A stretch of 64,000 nt of DNA from Virgibacillus ndiopensis (GCF_900187325.1 NZ_FZMZ01000006.1:868001-932000), one strand, 5' to 3'. Positions 17,773-27,375 are shown, numbered from the stretch's first letter. Notes: generated by a model not told the origin, from the sequence alone. Program-made: numbers and translations.

Positions 17773-18690
17773 TTGAGAAAATATTTAATAAGGAGATTAC
17801 TGCAAATCATCCCTGTCATATTCATTATTACGTTTGTTGTGTTTGTTTTAGTATATATGGCAGGTGATCCAGTAGCGCTAATGTTACCGGAAGATGCATC
17901 AGAGGCTGATCGTGAAGCATTAAGAGCGGCATTAGGTCTGAATGATCCGTTCATCGTTCAATATTTTCGTTTTTTATTAGATTTGGGTCAAGGTAATTTT
18001 GGTACATCTTTTCGTTACAATCAAGATGCTTTACCGCTTGTCCTAGAACGGCTGCCAGCTACGTTTGAACTTGCAGTTGCTTCTATGGTCGTAGCAATTA
18101 TGATGTCAATCCCATTGGGTATTTACTCGGCAAGAAAAAGAAATAGTTTTGTAGATTTATTCATAACAGGAGGATCTGTTCTAGGAAAAGCTATGCCAAA
18201 TTTTTGGTTAGGGATTATTCTCATTCTATTATTTGCTGTAAACATTCAGTTTTTCCCAGTTTCTGGACGTGGGTCACTATTACATTTGGTATTGCCAGCA
18301 ATTACGCTTGGAACAGGTGTGGCTGCAGAAATGACTAGGTTAATTAGGTCCAGTATGCTTGAAATTTTAGGTCAAGATTATATGCGGACGGCTAAAAGTA
18401 AGGGTGTAAATAATGGACGATTGATATACAAACATGCATTTCGTAATTCTCTTATCCCCGTTGTCACTATTATGGGTTTGCAAGTATCTCAACTTGTAAG
18501 TGGAGCTTTAATAACGGAAAGTGTTTTTGCTTGGCCTGGGTTAGGACAATTACTTGTACAGGCTGTTAATGGTAGAGATATGGCAGTTGTGCAAGCATCG
18601 GTATTTGTCATAGCTATATTGGTAATCGTTATAAACTTGTTAACAGATATTGTTTATCGATTGTTGGATCCTAGAATTAATTATTCATAA
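17773..18690 (+). CDS. dppB: Peptide ABC transporter permease, DppB type
   Basis: This is the first integral membrane subunit of the importer, about 305 residues with six helices. The N-terminal RRLLQIIPVIFIITFVVFVL helix and ALGLNDP are typical of DppB/OppB. The inner membrane permease motif for ATPase contact lies in DYMRTAKSKGVNNGRLIYKH (about residues 197-216). The frame opens at TTG 17767, but the GGGAGG site ends at 17765, so TTG 17773 with a 7-base spacing is chosen. Confidence 0.94.
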   Translation: MRKYLIRRLLQIIPVIFIITFVVFVLVYMAGDPVALMLPEDASEADREALRAALGLNDPFIVQYFRFLLDLGQGNFGTSFRYNQDALPLVLERLPATFELAVASMVVAIMMSIPLGIYSARKRNSFVDLFITGGSVLGKAMPNFWLGIILILLFAVNIQFFPVSGRGSLLHLVLPAITLGTGVAAEMTRLIRSSMLEILGQDYMRTAKSKGVNNGRLIYKHAFRNSLIPVVTIMGLQVSQLVSGALITESVFAWPGLGQLLVQAVNGRDMAVVQASVFVIAILVIVINLLTDIVYRLLDPRINYS

Positions 18691-18702
18691 GGTGGTGTAA
18701 AC

Positions 18703-19647
18703 GTGCAAGCTAATGCTGAGTCTAAATCGGAATTAAACATAAATGATAAAATTGCAAAATCAAAAAATCAGAGTACTACAATTCGCGGATTGAAGCTGTT
18801 ACTTCAAAGCAAAACTGGAACAATTGGTTTTATCATTGTTATATGCGTTGTTTTAGTGGCAATATTCGCGGGTGTGTTGGCACCTCATGATCCAGCGCTA
18901 AATAATTTGACTGCAACACTTAAGCCGCCTGCATGGTTAGACGGAGGGTCTTGGAACTATGTCCTCGGTACCGATAACTTGGGAAGGGATGTGCTAAGTA
19001 GAATTATTGTTGGAACTCGCGTATCTCTTTTGGTTGGTGTATTTTCTGTTGTTTTAGCGGGTCTTATTGGTCTAATCATTGGGATAGTAGCTGGTTATTA
19101 TGGAGGTATAGTAGATAATATTTTGATGCGACTAGTCGACTCGTTTCTAGCGATACCTAGTATTTTGTTTATTTTAGTTGTATTGGCCGTTTTCGAACCT
19201 AGTTTACTAGTTTTAATTATCGTTATCGGTCTTACTAACTGGGTTACATATGCAAGGATAGTTAGAGGAGAGGTTTTAAGCATCAAAGAGAGAGAGTATG
19301 TAAAAGCTTCAAAGTCGATTGGTACAAAAAGCAGCGAAATTATGTTGGTTCATGTTCTGCCAAATATTGTCTCATCATTTATTGTGATTTCAGCGCTAAG
19401 TGTTGCAACAACAATCATCTTGGAGGCATCATTAAGCTTTCTTGGCTTAGGAATCCAACCTCCCGATGTTTCATGGGGGGCAATGTTAACAGATGGTAGA
19501 AATTATTTAGCGACAAACTGGTGGCTTGCAACATTTCCAGGGTTAGCTATTACAATTACTGTTTTAGGTATTATTTTCCTAGGTGATTGGTTGCGGGATG
19601 TACTTGATCCGAAAACACAAGTAAATCAAAAAGGAGGCGCAAAATAA
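18703..19647 (+). CDS. dppC: Peptide ABC transporter permease, DppC type
   Basis: This is the second membrane subunit, 314 residues. A cytoplasmic N-terminal tail precedes a first helix at about 45-65. LGTDNLGRDVLSRIIVGTRVSL (split over two helices) and the EAA loop EYVKASKSIGTKSSEIM are classic DppC/OppC features, as is EASLSFLGLGIQPP. It starts at GTG with AAGGTGG upstream. The stop codon overlaps the start of the ATPase gene by one base, which indicates translational coupling. Confidence 0.94.
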   Translation: MQANAESKSELNINDKIAKSKNQSTTIRGLKLLLQSKTGTIGFIIVICVVLVAIFAGVLAPHDPALNNLTATLKPPAWLDGGSWNYVLGTDNLGRDVLSRIIVGTRVSLLVGVFSVVLAGLIGLIIGIVAGYYGGIVDNILMRLVDSFLAIPSILFILVVLAVFEPSLLVLIIVIGLTNWVTYARIVRGEVLSIKEREYVKASKSIGTKSSEIMLVHVLPNIVSSFIVISALSVATTIILEASLSFLGLGIQPPDVSWGAMLTDGRNYLATNWWLATFPGLAITITVLGIIFLGDWLRDVLDPKTQVNQKGGAK

Positions 19648-20633
19648 TGGTAGAAAAGTTACTGGAGGTTAAAAATCTTTATACACATTTCTTTACTGAA
19701 CAAGGGGTTATACCTTCTGTAAATGGTGTATCCTTTTCGGTTAATAAGGGTGAAATAGTTGGAATTGTCGGTGAATCAGGATGCGGAAAAAGTGTCACGT
19801 CTTTATCGATTCTACAATTAATCGATAAACCCGGAAAGATAGTGAATGGAGAGGTTCTATTTAATGGTGAAGATTTAATAAAATTGAATGAGAAGCAAAT
19901 TAAAAAAATCAGAGGTAACAGAATATCAATGATTTTCCAAGAACCACTAACTTCTTTGAATCCGGTATTCACTGTAGGAAATCAAATATCTGAGGCAATC
20001 CGTATCCATCAGAAAGTAAACAAACAACAGGCAAAGGATAAAGCTATTGAAATGCTTCGTAAGGTTGGGATACCTAATCCGGAAAAGCAATATTATTCTT
20101 TCCCGCATCTGCTTAGTGGAGGTATGCGGCAAAGGGTTATGATAGCTATGGCATTATCATGCAATCCAGAACTATTAATTGCGGATGAACCTACCACCGC
20201 ATTAGATGTCACCATTCAGGCGCAAATATTAAGTTTAATGAAGAATTTGATTGAAGAGTTACAAACATCCATTATCATTATCACACATGATTTAGGTGTA
20301 GTTGCAGAAATGGTTGACCGCGTTGTCGTTATGTATGGTGGGGAAATTGTAGAGCAAGCAAGTGTATACGATTTGTTTGAGAATCCGAGACATCCTTATA
20401 CGCAGGGGCTACTAAAAAGTACGCCAAAAGTTCATGAGCTGGAATATGAGCTGGAATCAATAGATGGAAATGTTCCGTCTCCAGATAATATGCCAACTGG
20501 TTGTAAGTTTCATCCGAGATGCCCATTTGCAATGGATAAATGCAAAGAAGAAGATCCATCGTTACTGAGTGTTGGTAATGATTCAGCCATTAAGTGTTGG
20601 CTTTATCAAGACAGAAAGGTGGTTCAAGTATGA
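19647..20633 (+). CDS. dppD: Peptide ABC transporter ATPase, DppD type
   Basis: This is one of the two nucleotide-binding subunits, 328 residues. Walker A is GESGCGKS (about 42-49), the Q-loop is IFQEP, the signature is LLSGGMRQR and Walker B is LLIADEPTT, with the H-loop ITHDLGV. The C-terminal oligopeptide/dipeptide domain has [19 protein letters not shown], four cysteines that in this family can bind an iron-sulfur cluster. It overlaps dppC by one base and dppF by four. Confidence 0.95.
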   Translation: MVEKLLEVKNLYTHFFTEQGVIPSVNGVSFSVNKGEIVGIVGESGCGKSVTSLSILQLIDKPGKIVNGEVLFNGEDLIKLNEKQIKKIRGNRISMIFQEPLTSLNPVFTVGNQISEAIRIHQKVNKQQAKDKAIEMLRKVGIPNPEKQYYSFPHLLSGGMRQRVMIAMALSCNPELLIADEPTTALDVTIQAQILSLMKNLIEELQTSIIIITHDLGVVAEMVDRVVVMYGGEIVEQASVYDLFENPRHPYTQGLLKSTPKVHELEYELESIDGNVPSPDNMPTGCKFHPRCPFAMDKCKEEDPSLLSVGNDSAIKCWLYQDRKVVQV

Positions 20634-21634
20634 GTGTTGTTGAAGTAAAAGAAAAAACAAATAATTATTTGTTACAAATTGAAGGCTTAAAGAAACATTT
20701 CCCAGTATCAACAACTATATTTGGTAAGACCAAACAAACCTTAAAAGCGGTGGATGGTATTGATTTATATTTAAAAAAAGGGGAAACGCTCGGAATAGTT
20801 GGTGAATCGGGATGTGGAAAATCAACTACTGGAAATACTATTCTTCGGTTAATCGAACCAACCGAAGGAAAGATAATCTTTGAGGGAGAAGATCTCGTAA
20901 AGCTGTCAAAGAAAAAAATGCAAGAGATAAGAAAAGATATACAGATGATTTTTCAGGATCCATTTTCGTCGCTTAATCCTCGGATGAAAGTATTTGACAT
21001 AATTGCGGAACCGCTTAGAACACATGGAGTTGCAAAGGGAAAAGGGCTTGAAGACATGGTTTATGAATTGATAGAAACAGTTGGCCTTGATCGTTCCCTA
21101 GCCAAAAGATTCCCACATGAATTTAGTGGTGGCCAAAGACAGCGAATAGGAATTGCACGTGCAATTGCACTTAAACCAAAGCTGATTATTTGTGACGAAC
21201 CAGTCTCTGCGTTAGATGTTTCCATTCAGGCACAAATATTAAATTTATTACTAGATTTACAGAGGAAATTTGATTTAACTTTTATCTTTATCGGTCACGG
21301 AATACCAGCTGTAAAGTATATTAGCGATAGAATTGCAGTTATGTATATGGGGGAAGTAGTTGAGATGACTACAAAGGAAAAGTTATTCAGCGAAACGAAA
21401 CATCCATATACAAAAGGACTGATTTCTGCAGTACCAATACCTGACCCAAAATTAAGAGATAAAACAGAGCGGGTTATCATCGAAAATGATATTCCGGACC
21501 AACTAAATCTTCCTGAGGGATGTCGATTCTATTCAAGGTGCCCGTTCGGTACAGAGAGATGCAAAGTGGAAAAGCCAAAATTAAATGAAATATCTAATGA
21601 ACATTATGTAGCATGCCATTATCCGTTAAATTGA
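20630..21634 (+). CDS. dppF: Peptide ABC transporter ATPase, DppF type
   Basis: This is the second nucleotide-binding subunit, 334 residues. The ATG at 20630 overlaps the dppD stop (ATGA). Walker [11 protein letters not shown]-loop IFQDPFSSLNP, signature FSGGQRQRIGIARA and Walker B LIICDEPVSALD are intact. The H-loop reads IFIGHGIPAV instead of the usual SHDL: the switch histidine is kept but the following Asp is Gly. The C-terminal cysteines are in GCRFYSRCPFGTERC. It closes the importer operon or continues into the FAD gene 46 bases later. Confidence 0.94.
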   Translation: MSVVEVKEKTNNYLLQIEGLKKHFPVSTTIFGKTKQTLKAVDGIDLYLKKGETLGIVGESGCGKSTTGNTILRLIEPTEGKIIFEGEDLVKLSKKKMQEIRKDIQMIFQDPFSSLNPRMKVFDIIAEPLRTHGVAKGKGLEDMVYELIETVGLDRSLAKRFPHEFSGGQRQRIGIARAIALKPKLIICDEPVSALDVSIQAQILNLLLDLQRKFDLTFIFIGHGIPAVKYISDRIAVMYMGEVVEMTTKEKLFSETKHPYTKGLISAVPIPDPKLRDKTERVIIENDIPDQLNLPEGCRFYSRCPFGTERCKVEKPKLNEISNEHYVACHYPLN

Positions 21635-21680
21635 TAGTCTTATAGTAAATATTTTATATGAAACGAAAAGGAGTGGGAAT

Positions 21681-22835
21681 ATGAAGGTTGTTGTGATTGG
21701 AAGTGGAATTGTAGGAGCAAATGCTGCCTATCATTTGGCCAAAAAGAATAATATAGAAGTAATTATGGTTGATAAAGAGCATGAAGGAAATGCAACCTCT
21801 GCTGGTGCAGGTATTGTATGTCCATGGATATCTAGAGTAGAGGATAATGAATGGTATGAAATTGCAAAAGGTGGAGCCCGCTACTATCCAAAGTTAATTT
21901 CACAGCTAGAAAATGATGAGGAATATGATGTTGGATATAAGAAAGTTGGAGCATTAAGTGTTAGTTCAGATTCAAAGGAATTAGAGGCAATCGAACAAAG
22001 AACCAAGGATAAACAAAAGGAAGCGCCTGAGATGGGTGATATTATAAGAATAAATGCTGAAGAAGCTCGTAAATTATTTCCTCCTCTCAATAAAAACCTA
22101 GAGGCAATTTACCTATCTGGAGCAGCTCGTGTTGATGGCAGGTTGTTAAGAACCGCTTTAAAACGAGCGGCGCTTAAACATGGGGCTAAACTTGTTAATG
22201 GTTTGGCAGAATTGATTCATGACAACGGTCAGGTAATAGGGGTTATGGTAAATGGAGAAACAATTCGTGCCGATTCTATCATTGTATCTACAGGTGCTTG
22301 GGCCCCATCTTTATTAGAACCAATAGGCATTGAGTTAAAAGTAGAACCCCAACGTGGACAAATTGCTCATATTAGACTACCAGATGTCGATACATCTAAT
22401 TGGCCAGTTATATTACCGCAATCTAGTCATTATATGTTAGCATTTAATGATTCTAAAGTAGTTGCTGGTGCTACAAGAGAAACAGGATCTGGTTTTGAAT
22501 ATCGTACCACTATTGGTGGGATTTCCGAGGTAATGTCAGAAGCGATGAACGTTGCACCTGGTATAAGTAATGGGGAATTACAGGAAGTTCGGGTTGGTTT
22601 CAGACCGATGGGACCTGATATTTTACCATTACTAGGTCCAATTAATCCGTTTGAAAATGTTATTATGGCAAATGGCCTTGGAGCGTCAGGTTTAACTATG
22701 GGACCTTATGTTGGTAAACTTGCTGCTTCCATCGCTATTAATGAAGAAACAGACCTTGATTTAACTCCATATAATCCAATGAGAGCTATTGCAGTAAAAA
22801 ATAGAATAGTAACTAATCCTATAAAAAAGAGATGA
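21681..22835 (+). CDS. FAD-dependent amino acid oxidoreductase (DadA/glycine oxidase type)
   Basis: This is a DAO-fold flavoprotein of 384 residues. The dinucleotide-binding motif VIGSGIVGANAAYHLA starts at residue 4, STGAWAP lies near 205 and the C-terminal part has GFRPMGPDILPLLGP and ANGLGASGLTMGP, the regions that hold the flavin and substrate carboxylate. It is placed 46 bases after dppF. Such enzymes oxidise D-amino acids, glycine or N-alkyl amino acids to imines. It probably acts on a product of the upstream dipeptidase; the exact substrate is not known. Confidence 0.9.
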   Translation: MKVVVIGSGIVGANAAYHLAKKNNIEVIMVDKEHEGNATSAGAGIVCPWISRVEDNEWYEIAKGGARYYPKLISQLENDEEYDVGYKKVGALSVSSDSKELEAIEQRTKDKQKEAPEMGDIIRINAEEARKLFPPLNKNLEAIYLSGAARVDGRLLRTALKRAALKHGAKLVNGLAELIHDNGQVIGVMVNGETIRADSIIVSTGAWAPSLLEPIGIELKVEPQRGQIAHIRLPDVDTSNWPVILPQSSHYMLAFNDSKVVAGATRETGSGFEYRTTIGGISEVMSEAMNVAPGISNGELQEVRVGFRPMGPDILPLLGPINPFENVIMANGLGASGLTMGPYVGKLAASIAINEETDLDLTPYNPMRAIAVKNRIVTNPIKKR

Positions 22836-22996
22836 TCTGATCGTTTTCAAATTATAGATTTCAAGATGTAGTACTATCGATAAAACGAAAAATCCTTAAA
22901 TATTGAATTAACTATTGTAAGACAAGAAACTGAAGAAAATGGTGAATATTGAGTGCAGTTGTATGCATATAGTGAAATATATTCTCTTAAAAGTTA

Positions 22997-23017
22997 TAAC
23001 ATTATAATTTAATGTTA
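22997..23017. promoter_or_regulatory. Operator 3 of the GntR/HutC regulator, shortened
   Basis: TAACATTA (22997-23004) and TAATGTTA (23010-23017) are perfect inverted arms with a 5-base spacer. Compared with operator 2 three bases are missing in the right half. It includes a TATAAT box (23003-23008) and lies 13 bases before the start codon of the iron-sulfur flavoprotein operon. The rest of the 195-base gap shows nothing recognisable. Confidence 0.5.
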
Positions 23018-23030
23018 GGAGGTATTTGTA

Positions 23031-23354
23031 TTGCAAATAGTAAATCATTCAATACCTGGAAAGAAATCTGAAAAAGAAATTACGTTTTCCTTTAATGATA
23101 AGTTTTTAAAAGCTAGAGAAGGACAAACAGTAGCCGCAGCGTTAATGGCAAATGGTATAAAAAAATTTGGCATTAGCAGAAAGCTACAGCAACCAAGAGG
23201 GTTATTTTGTGCAAACGGCAGATGTTGTAGCTGTTTTCTAACTGTAAACGGATTGAATCATGTGTTGGGCTGCATCACACTTGTTGAGGAAGGAATGAAG
23301 GTCTCCTCTAACGACGCCGACCCTGATGTAAGGAGGAAGGCAAATGGAGACTGA
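23031..23354 (+). CDS. [2Fe-2S] ferredoxin-like subunit of an amine dehydrogenase (HcnA/gamma subunit type)
   Basis: This 107-residue protein is the small iron-sulfur subunit of a multisubunit flavin dehydrogenase. The plant-type cluster ligands appear as FCANGRCCSCFLTVNG...LGC (Cys60, Cys65, Cys68 and Cys81; Cys66 is extra). TTG 23031 lies 8 bases after AGGAGG, which fixes the start. It overlaps the next gene by 11 bases. Relatives are HcnA of cyanide synthase, the N-terminal domain of sarcosine oxidase alpha, and the gamma subunits of D-hydroxyproline and opine dehydrogenases. Confidence 0.88.
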   Translation: MQIVNHSIPGKKSEKEITFSFNDKFLKAREGQTVAAALMANGIKKFGISRKLQQPRGLFCANGRCCSCFLTVNGLNHVLGCITLVEEGMKVSSNDADPDVRRKANGD

Positions 23355-24456
23355 TTTGTTAATCATAGGTGGTGGACCAGCAGGATTACATGCAGCATAT
23401 GTGGCAGCTTCAAATGGCATAAAGACAATTGTCGTTGATGAATCCTTTTCTTTAGGAGGGCAATTAAGACAGCAAACGCAACGACTAACTAATTTACCGA
23501 AACAGTTTGATAGCCAGATAGGTATAACCCTTATGCAGACGTTAGTAGAAAGACTCACGGATTTAGACGTAACTATTTTATCAAAACACACGATGATTGG
23601 AACGTATAAAGATGGAAGAATTGGTGTGTCAAATGGACAGCGTACGATCCCCATTTCCGCTGAAAAAGTAATTGTGACTACAGGTGCTGCTGAAGAAGCG
23701 TTCGTTTTTCCTGGTTGGACATTGCCTGGTGTAATGACTATAGGTGCTGCTCAAATAGTAATGAACCGTGAACATGTTATACCAGGAAAAAATGCCATCA
23801 TAATCGGCTCCAATGATTTTGCATTAGAAGTAGGAAAGCAATTAATTGAAAATGGTGTTTCGTTACAAGGGGTTATCGAAAATGAGGATCAATTGATTGG
23901 ATGTAAAGAGGAAACGATTCAATTTTTAAAAGAAGCTGGTGTACCTATTTACCAAAATAGTTATGTCACACAAGCATCTGGTGCAGGAGAAGTCGAAAAG
24001 GTAATTATCAACCACAATGGCTCGGAAAAAGAAATGGAAATTGATTTGGTTTGTATTGGTAAGGGCTTAACCCCAATATTGGAGCCTTTTGAAATACTAA
24101 GCTGTGACTTTGCTTATGAAAAGGATCTGGGAGGTTGGCTACCACAATATTCAACCTTGATGGAAACAAGCACAGCCTCTATTTATGTAGCTGGAAATGC
24201 AGCTGGAATAACTAATTTGGGTGCTATTCTACTAACGGCAGAGATTGCGGCAATTAGTGTCGCAGAATCCTTAGGTCGTCAATGTAAGGAAGAAGCTACT
24301 GAAAAAAGAGAACTGTTGTGGCAGGAACTTTATCATCTAGAATCTGCTGATTCAAAAGCTAAGTTTCATGGACGGATCAAATTGATGAGAGAATTTCAGG
24401 ATAATGTGGATATACAATTATCCAAGCTTTTCAACATGTCTGTAGGAGGTGTTTAA
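23344..24456 (+). CDS. FAD/NAD(P)-binding subunit of an amine dehydrogenase (HcnB/OoxA type)
   Basis: This 370-residue pyridine nucleotide-disulfide oxidoreductase-like subunit has an N-terminal FAD motif IIGGGPAGLHAAYVAASNG starting near residue 6, GGQLRQQTQ, the second motif VTTGAAEEAFVFPGWTLPGV and a second Rossmann stretch IIIGSNDFALEVG. Its relatives are HcnB, opine oxidase A and D-hydroxyproline dehydrogenase alpha. It would pass electrons between the substrate flavoprotein and the clusters. It is directly followed by a BFD-like protein with no gap. Confidence 0.88.
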   Translation: METDLLIIGGGPAGLHAAYVAASNGIKTIVVDESFSLGGQLRQQTQRLTNLPKQFDSQIGITLMQTLVERLTDLDVTILSKHTMIGTYKDGRIGVSNGQRTIPISAEKVIVTTGAAEEAFVFPGWTLPGVMTIGAAQIVMNREHVIPGKNAIIIGSNDFALEVGKQLIENGVSLQGVIENEDQLIGCKEETIQFLKEAGVPIYQNSYVTQASGAGEVEKVIINHNGSEKEMEIDLVCIGKGLTPILEPFEILSCDFAYEKDLGGWLPQYSTLMETSTASIYVAGNAAGITNLGAILLTAEIAAISVAESLGRQCKEEATEKRELLWQELYHLESADSKAKFHGRIKLMREFQDNVDIQLSKLFNMSVGGV

Positions 24457-24789
24457 ATGGATGCTTCAACAATTGTTTGTAAATGTGAGGAAATCAATAT
24501 TGCTGAAATTGAGTTGGCAATAAAATCTGGTGCCAATACGTTTGATGACATTAAACGATTGACAAGATGTGGCATGGGGCCATGCCAAGCAAAAATTTGT
24601 ACCAATTTAGTACGGCAAATCATTAGTGAGTCGTTAGAGGTGCCACTTAGTGAAATTAGACCACCCAGATTAAGAATGCCGTTAAAACCAACGCGGATTT
24701 CCGCTCTGGTTGGTAATGAAGTGTCGTCAAGCGTGATTTCTGTTTTTAGTGAATCAGCTCCACAAGAGGATGATGAAAACCATGGCTAA
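24457..24789 (+). CDS. BFD-like [2Fe-2S] protein of the amine dehydrogenase
   Basis: This is a 110-residue protein. VCKCEEI gives Cys8 and Cys10, and TRCGMGPCQAKIC gives Cys38 and Cys43, the spacing of the BFD-type [2Fe-2S] domain (C-x-C...C-x4-C). In many relatives this domain is fused to the C-terminus of the HcnB/OoxA subunit; here it is a separate gene that starts one base after it. A 50-residue tail without motifs follows. The stop codon overlaps the next start by 8 bases. Confidence 0.88.
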   Translation: MDASTIVCKCEEINIAEIELAIKSGANTFDDIKRLTRCGMGPCQAKICTNLVRQIISESLEVPLSEIRPPRLRMPLKPTRISALVGNEVSSSVISVFSESAPQEDDENHG

Positions 24790-25873
24790 GCAATATGACG
24801 TTGTAGTTATCGGAAGCGGTGTAGTGGGTAGTAGTATTGCATTTCATTTGTCGGAAGGCGGACAAAAAGAAATCTTAGTTATTGATAAGGACTATCCGTT
24901 ATCTGGTACATCAGGATCTACTCAGGCTTGGGTTTGGGTACATAATAAAACGCCGTCCTGGTACGGAGAACTTAGTATGTTAAGTGCTGAGTTATATCCT
25001 TTTCTTGAACGGAAAATTGGAGATGTGGAATATAAACGAACTGGCGGGATTGCTCCGTTTTTTAATGAATCAGATAGGGAAAGTGCGTTGCGACTTGCTG
25101 AGAAACAAGCTGAGGTAGGAATTGAAATTGATGTATTAACCCGTGACCAAGTATTAGAAAAGGAACCTGCCCTTTCTCCGAATATTGCCGGAGCAACCTT
25201 CAGTAAAATTGATGGAAACGTTAATCCGTTTCGCCTGGTAGAGCTCTATATCAGAGCTGCTAAAAAGAATCGTGTTCAGTTCTCTTTTTATAATCCTGTT
25301 ATTGATATTAAACGAGACAAAGGTATCTTTGAAATTACGACTAAAAAAGAAGTTTTTCGTGCAAAACAGTTGGTCCTAGCTGCTGGTCCATGGACAAAGG
25401 GAGTTGGCAAGCTTTTGGGAGTGGATATACCTGTGAAACAAGTTCGGGGTCAAATTTTAGTTACAGAACCATTGGCTCCACTAATTAAACATACAATAGG
25501 AGGGATGCGTCAAGCCGATAATGGAGAAGTTTTGATAGGTTACTCAAAGGAAGAGGTTGGATATGACAGAAGAACGACATTGGATGTCATTCAAGATACA
25601 GCAAAAATGGCTGTTGAATATTTGCCAGATCTAGCAAAAGCAAATATTGTTCGATGTTTTGCAGGTGTCCGTGTGATTCCAAATGATGGGCAGCCTATAT
25701 TGGGGGAAATTCCGACAATTGATAACGCATATGTTGCAGTAATGCATAGTGGAATTACGCTTTCCCCACTAGTTGGAACAGTTATGACAGAGCTGTTAAT
25801 ACAAGGAGAAACCTCAATTGATTGTGACAAGTTAAGACTGGATCGTTTTAGCGAATTTAAGTCATATGTATGA
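24782..25873 (+). CDS. FAD-dependent catalytic subunit of the amine dehydrogenase (HcnC/OoxB type)
   Basis: This DAO-fold flavoprotein probably holds the substrate-oxidising site. The FAD motif DVVVIGSGVVGSSIAFHLS begins near residue 6, GTSGSTQAWVWVHNKTPSWY is at about 45-65, and the C-terminal part has GVRVIPNDGQPILGE and HSGITLSPLVG. An upstream in-frame start exists at 24749, but MAKQYDVVVIG at ATG 24782 fits the family and the AGAGGATGATG site. Opine oxidase, D-hydroxyproline dehydrogenase and cyanide synthase share this organisation; cyanide synthesis is unlikely beside peptide uptake genes. Confidence 0.9.
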   Translation: MAKQYDVVVIGSGVVGSSIAFHLSEGGQKEILVIDKDYPLSGTSGSTQAWVWVHNKTPSWYGELSMLSAELYPFLERKIGDVEYKRTGGIAPFFNESDRESALRLAEKQAEVGIEIDVLTRDQVLEKEPALSPNIAGATFSKIDGNVNPFRLVELYIRAAKKNRVQFSFYNPVIDIKRDKGIFEITTKKEVFRAKQLVLAAGPWTKGVGKLLGVDIPVKQVRGQILVTEPLAPLIKHTIGGMRQADNGEVLIGYSKEEVGYDRRTTLDVIQDTAKMAVEYLPDLAKANIVRCFAGVRVIPNDGQPILGEIPTIDNAYVAVMHSGITLSPLVGTVMTELLIQGETSIDCDKLRLDRFSEFKSYV

Positions 25874-25941
25874 ACGTACAAACAACATAGTTTTTACACA
25901 CAAAATAATCGAAAAATTTATTTTTTTTAAGGAGGTAAATA

Positions 25942-27375
25942 ATGAATGCTACTTTAGTTATTTTGTTGTGTTCTATCGTGGTTTTGTCAGGTGCAGCGAT
26001 TTTCTCGTTTTGGATTGGCAGGAGAAATAAAAGCAGTGAAAGCTGGACGGTGGGAGGAAGATCGTTACCAATTTATGTAGTAGCTGGAACCCAATTTGCT
26101 ACAGGGGTTGGAGGCGGGGTGTTAGTTGCCCATATAGGAATCGGTTATAGTGCTGGATGGTCAGCAATCACGTATAATCTCTTGTATTCCATAGGGATAA
26201 TCGTTCTAGTACTCCTTGCCAATTGGTTAAAAGAACATAAGTTTACGACAATGCCAGAGATTTTCAAGAAGTTGTACGGTGAACATAAACTCATGATGAC
26301 TATCGTTACCTTCATGGCAATTGTTGTGCCATTCGGCTGGTTATGTACGCAATTAGTAGCATTCGGAAGTTTATTTACGGAAATTACGGGGATCGATTTT
26401 ACGCTATTAATTGTAATTTTTGCTGCAATCAGTTTACTGTTTGTCCTGCCGGGTGGATTAAAATCTGTAGCATGGACGGACTTTTTGTTTGGTTGTTTCA
26501 TGATCATTATGACAGTAATTAGTGGGATTTATGCGTTTAACCTTGCTGGTGGATGGTCTGAAATAACATCGAACGTACCTGGAAATATGATTAACATTCC
26601 AGAAGGACTTGGTGCAGTAGGAACAACGACAATCATTTTCTGGATACTGGCTATTTTCCCAGGTGCATTGACGAATCAAATGTCTTACCAGCGTATTTAT
26701 GCTGCCAGTAGTCCAAGTGTTGCAAAGAAAGGATTCATTATTGCTGCGATTGTAGGGGTGATTAGTGGTATTTGGGCATCATTTATGGGTATTGCTATTT
26801 TTTCAATGAATCCAGATTTAAATGATCCGGAATTGGCTTCCGGCTGGTTCCTGACTCAGATTCCACTTTGGTTTATGGCACTTTATGGCTCATTTATTAT
26901 AGCGACAATTATGTCTACAGTTAGTAGTGCCGTACAATCAGTTGTAGTAAATATAACAACCGATATCTATCAATCCTATATTAATCCAAATGCAAGTGAT
27001 CAAAAAATATTGAGGTTATCACGGCTAATGTCGGTTGTGGTGATCGCGCTCGCTGTTGGATTGGCATTATATTATCCAAAAGCTCTTGGATGGCTTGTTG
27101 CAACATATGCTTACTCTGCGTCAGGTCTATTGGTACCGATCTTTGGAGGATTTATTTTAAGAAAAACAAATCTCTTGAGTGCCAAAAGTGCAGTAGGAAG
27201 TATGTCCTTAGGTGTATTAAGTGCAGCAGTTGCTCAAATCGTTGGTACGGATATACCGTATGTAGCGTTTGGTATATTGGGATCTTTAGTTGGCTTTATT
27301 GTATTTACTTACATGTTTAATGATAAAAATAAATCAGAGGAATTGGAAGTAGATAAGGAAGAAGTGCAAGTTTAA
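25942..27375 (+). CDS. Sodium:solute symporter (SSS/SLC5 family)
   Basis: This 477-residue membrane protein has about 13 hydrophobic segments. SWTVGGRSLPIYVVAGTQFATGVGGG near the N-terminus is the typical second-helix region, and SYQRIYAASSPSVAKKG is the conserved loop of proline/pantothenate-type members. AAGGAGG sits before the ATG. It lies between two amine oxidase genes and probably imports a free amino or imino acid such as proline, hydroxyproline or an N-methyl amino acid. Substrate is inferred from context only. Confidence 0.9.
   Translation: MNATLVILLCSIVVLSGAAIFSFWIGRRNKSSESWTVGGRSLPIYVVAGTQFATGVGGGVLVAHIGIGYSAGWSAITYNLLYSIGIIVLVLLANWLKEHKFTTMPEIFKKLYGEHKLMMTIVTFMAIVVPFGWLCTQLVAFGSLFTEITGIDFTLLIVIFAAISLLFVLPGGLKSVAWTDFLFGCFMIIMTVISGIYAFNLAGGWSEITSNVPGNMINIPEGLGAVGTTTIIFWILAIFPGALTNQMSYQRIYAASSPSVAKKGFIIAAIVGVISGIWASFMGIAIFSMNPDLNDPELASGWFLTQIPLWFMALYGSFIIATIMSTVSSAVQSVVVNITTDIYQSYINPNASDQKILRLSRLMSVVVIALAVGLALYYPKALGWLVATYAYSASGLLVPIFGGFILRKTNLLSAKSAVGSMSLGVLSAAVAQIVGTDIPYVAFGILGSLVGFIVFTYMFNDKNKSEELEVDKEEVQV

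Noticed and set aside
23031-25873. The HcnABC-like genes as a hydrogen cyanide synthase
   Set aside because: There is a separate BFD protein and the genes lie among peptide and amino acid catabolic genes; this arrangement fits opine or hydroxyproline dehydrogenases better. Cyanide synthesis is not known to me in this group.
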